Assembly: GCA_030685235.1 (NCBI GenBank)
Contig: MU839159.1
Location: forward strand, 1 to 64,000
Direction of reading: 5' to 3'
Source: Copromyces sp. CBS 386.78
Taxonomy: Eukaryota; Ascomycota; Sordariomycetes; Sordariales; Sordariaceae
Length of the DNA stretch: 64,000 bases
The position numbers and the translations under genes are program-made. Positions 61,801-64,000 of the stretch are shown in pieces (within the stretch, counting starts at the first letter, position 1; each line of letters starts with the position of its first letter). The notes beneath the pieces were generated by a model. It saw only the letters and a program-made list of their open reading frames with translations, was not told the origin of the DNA and searched no databases.

Positions 61801-62468
61801 CTCGGCGTCTTCCTCAGCTTCGGTCCGACGACGCCTCTCACTAGTAGCGCCGCCTTGGCGACCAGCGCCCTTCTTGTTCTTTGCGTCCTCGGCATTTTGG
61901 CGATCAATTTCGGCCATGATCTCGCGGATCTTGGGGTTCGGGTTTGTCTCGATGAAATGACGGAAAAGGTCGGTCAGGCCAAGGAGGTAGCGAAATCTTC
62001 GGAGCGAATCATCTTCCTGGAGCCGAGTTAGGATCACAAATCAGAGTGCGCGCAGTTGCGACCGAGAACCATGATTCGAGACGTAAGGACAGTCTGATAT
62101 GTGCGGTTGGAATAGCTTACCTTGGACTCTCCTAGCCTGTCATGCTTTTTGCCGAAAATGCTCCGTCGTAGTTGGTTGGCCTCGGATCGCTTTTTACGCC
62201 CATCTAGTGGCTCGCCTGCGACGCTGCTCTCGGTAGTATTTGGGTTCGTGTCAGAGTCGGTGTAGTCGGGCGTCTCGTCGACCTCCTGTACGGCCGCGGT
62301 CAAACGTCAGTTCCATTGCCGCGAAAAGCAAAGTGCATTGGCGCAAATGAGCACTCATTGAAAGGGTAGGCCTCATACCATCTCTGATGCGGGAGCATTG
62401 GAAGTCTCTCGGGCGTCAGGCATTGACGCGTCGTCGTCGTTGACGGGCTGTCGCGAACGTGGGGCCAT
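58827..62468 (-). CDS. ISWI-type chromatin-remodelling ATPase
   Basis: Four exons (62379-62468, 62121-62285, 59026-62016, 58827-58964) give 1127 residues. The protein slides and spaces nucleosomes using ATP. After an acidic N-terminus ([15 protein letters not shown]) come [20 protein letters not shown] and an acidic/basic linker. The SNF2 motor follows, with [18 protein letters not shown] (ATP site), [14 protein letters not shown] (DEAH box), SGTPLQNN-type motif as [19 protein letters not shown], and the helicase-C motifs [11 protein letters not shown] and [12 protein letters not shown]. The C-terminal HAND-SANT-SLIDE region follows the motor ([20 protein letters not shown], then [14 protein letters not shown] [20 protein letters not shown], and [17 protein letters not shown]). 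The last exon supplies a Lys/Ala/Ser-rich tail ending KGKKK. Length and order match fungal ISWI proteins such as N. crassa CRF4-1; the exact orthologue name is not asserted. Confidence 0.97.
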
Positions 62469-64000
62469 GATAATGGGGGAATTTTTGTTGGTTGGTGCAG
62501 TGTTGTGTTGTTCGTCCGCTTGTTCGGTTGAGGGTGAACCGGAGTCCGGACTGGAAGGCCCCTGGCTTAGACGGCCCAAAACCACTTAAACGCGACTGGA
62601 ACGCGTTTCCGTGGGCGATGTCGGTTGCAGCGCAAGTCGTGCAGATTCCCTCGTTTCTGGAATGAGTTTGGTGATGGCCAGCGACCTCGGGGTTGGCTGG
62701 CAGGTTGACGGGAAGGAAGCGCGGTCTGGGAATGGTGTTTGTTGAAAGGTCAAGATGCCCGCGGGTGGGAATTTCTCGAGAGTCGAGGATCCCAAATGGG
62801 CGAAACCGCGTCTCATTCAACCAATCACAGGGTCCAGGTAACGGAGGGGATCAAGTCGAGTGCCGGGCAGCTGAGACGCAGGCCTTTGGCGTCTGCCAGC
62901 CGGTACCTTGCCGGTCGGTTGGACGACTCGGGTCCCTGGTTGATCCACACGCTAGACGCTTTTGGGGCACTCTGACGTACGGTAGAGGGAGGCTCAGGAA
63001 CCTCAACTTATGCTGCTGAAGTCGTAAGCACAACCCGTTCAGCTTATTCCTACCATGTGTTGCTCGCGTGTGTAGAAGGACACGGATAGGTTTCTTCAGT
63101 TTCAAGTCGAAGAAGGTATCGTCCGCTTAACTCCCGCACTAAACGCGATTAGTTCAGGCACAGCATACATCGAGCAGGGGCAGTGGCCGTTTTTTGAGAG
63201 CCACATTCCAAGGTACCTACCGTGTAGAGGTAATCTTGACTGTCGTTCCCGTAATCTATTCCTTACCACATATTTATCATCAATCAGTAAATTCAAAACA
63301 ACATATTACTGAAACCAACTTCCGGTATTCGTAGATCCATTTGATCAGTTTTGTCTCTCATCTTCACTTCAGCTCTGCCGCAAACTTTCCGTTGCCCTGC
63401 CGGTGCTTGGTCCACAGTGTACCTTCAACTGTCAAACATCGAATTGGCTGTTGCGCATGGTGCAAATGGTAGGCGCCCAGGTCATGGTCTTTGACCTAAA
63501 GGTGCAACAGATGCGCTGACACCACTTCACGTTCACGCTACTTGGAAGGAAATGAAATGCCGCTGGCAAGACCTCGATAGATACCTAGGTAACTTTGAGA
63601 ATGGCAGGGACGACCAAGGCCGATTTCGTCTTACTCATTTACCAAACTGGAACGTTCTACCAACCTCGAGTCCGCGTCTGGGAAACCACGAGGTTCGAGT
63701 TCGCCAAAAGCGCACGGTTGCAACTCGAACGTCTCGATTGCCCATTCTTTTGCATCCTCTCCAGTTCATAAGCTTTTGTTAGCATCTTGTATTCACACGG
63801 ACGGGGCAAGGCTCCTGTGTACACGTGCTTGTTTAAACATCAGCGACTCCATCCAATCGAAAGGGTCCAGACAACTCCCGTCCCTCACTTCGCTTCGTAT
63901 CCACTAGCAACGGAACTGACCCACAAGCGATACTCCAGCAAAAACCCCTCCTGGCCCTACCCACCTCAGCCCCGGAAGACATCATTGCATTCCTCCTGAA
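62469..64000. other. Intergenic, upstream of the ISWI gene to the window edge
   Basis: This holds the promoter of the minus-strand ISWI gene. Open frames at 62586-62820 and 63552-63782 have no domain. No RNA gene or repeat was recognised. A gene may start beyond the right edge. Confidence 0.45.

Overview
The window is nuclear DNA of a filamentous ascomycete, most like Neurospora or another member of the Sordariales. Three things point there: genes carry one to four short introns (about 57-177 bases, GT-AG with two probable GC-AG exceptions, branch sites of the CTAAC type); the proteins are fungal; and two AT-rich blocks have almost no CA or TG dinucleotides, the mark of repeat-induced point mutation (RIP). 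I assembled exons by eye from splice sites and protein continuity. Nothing was searched against a database.

Layout. Positions 1-930: an inverted repeat followed by a RIP-mutated block. 1.66-5.46 kb: a secreted cysteine-rich protein with an M15-peptidase-like C-terminal domain (+) and a SulP sulfate permease (-). 8.3-9.2 kb: a small protein with an F-box-like LPxEIRxxIY start (-). 12.9-14.9 kb: an AHC1-like zinc-finger protein (-). 17.8-21.9 kb: a 4.0-kb RIP-destroyed DNA transposon with terminal inverted repeats of about 105 bases and a perfect 9-base target duplication. 22.3-22.9 kb: a foldback element. 23.2-27.8 kb: an Alba-domain protein (+), Vtc1 (-) and a Tctex-1 dynein light chain (+). 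31.8-36.7 kb: an F-box protein with a cysteine/histidine-rich tail (+) and choline-phosphate cytidylyltransferase (+). 36.7-45.5 kb: a gene-poor stretch with a 12-base minisatellite and two unexplained long open frames. 45.5-62.5 kb: a C2H2/fungal-trans transcription factor (+), trifunctional C1-tetrahydrofolate synthase (-), eIF3i (+) and the ISWI chromatin-remodelling ATPase (-).

The genes are mostly unrelated housekeeping functions, as is normal for fungal chromosomes: sulfate uptake, polyphosphate synthesis, phosphatidylcholine synthesis, one-carbon metabolism, translation initiation and chromatin remodelling. I see no biosynthetic cluster and no operon-like unit.

The observations most worth following are: the 4.0-kb element, whose architecture is Mutator-like; the foldback element with a 54-base perfect internal inverted repeat; an in-frame 199-residue N-terminal extension on the C1-THF synthase that looks like a mitochondrial presequence; a CCCACGTGGG palindrome upstream of vtc1; and two GC-AG introns. 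I did not find a clearly new biological system.
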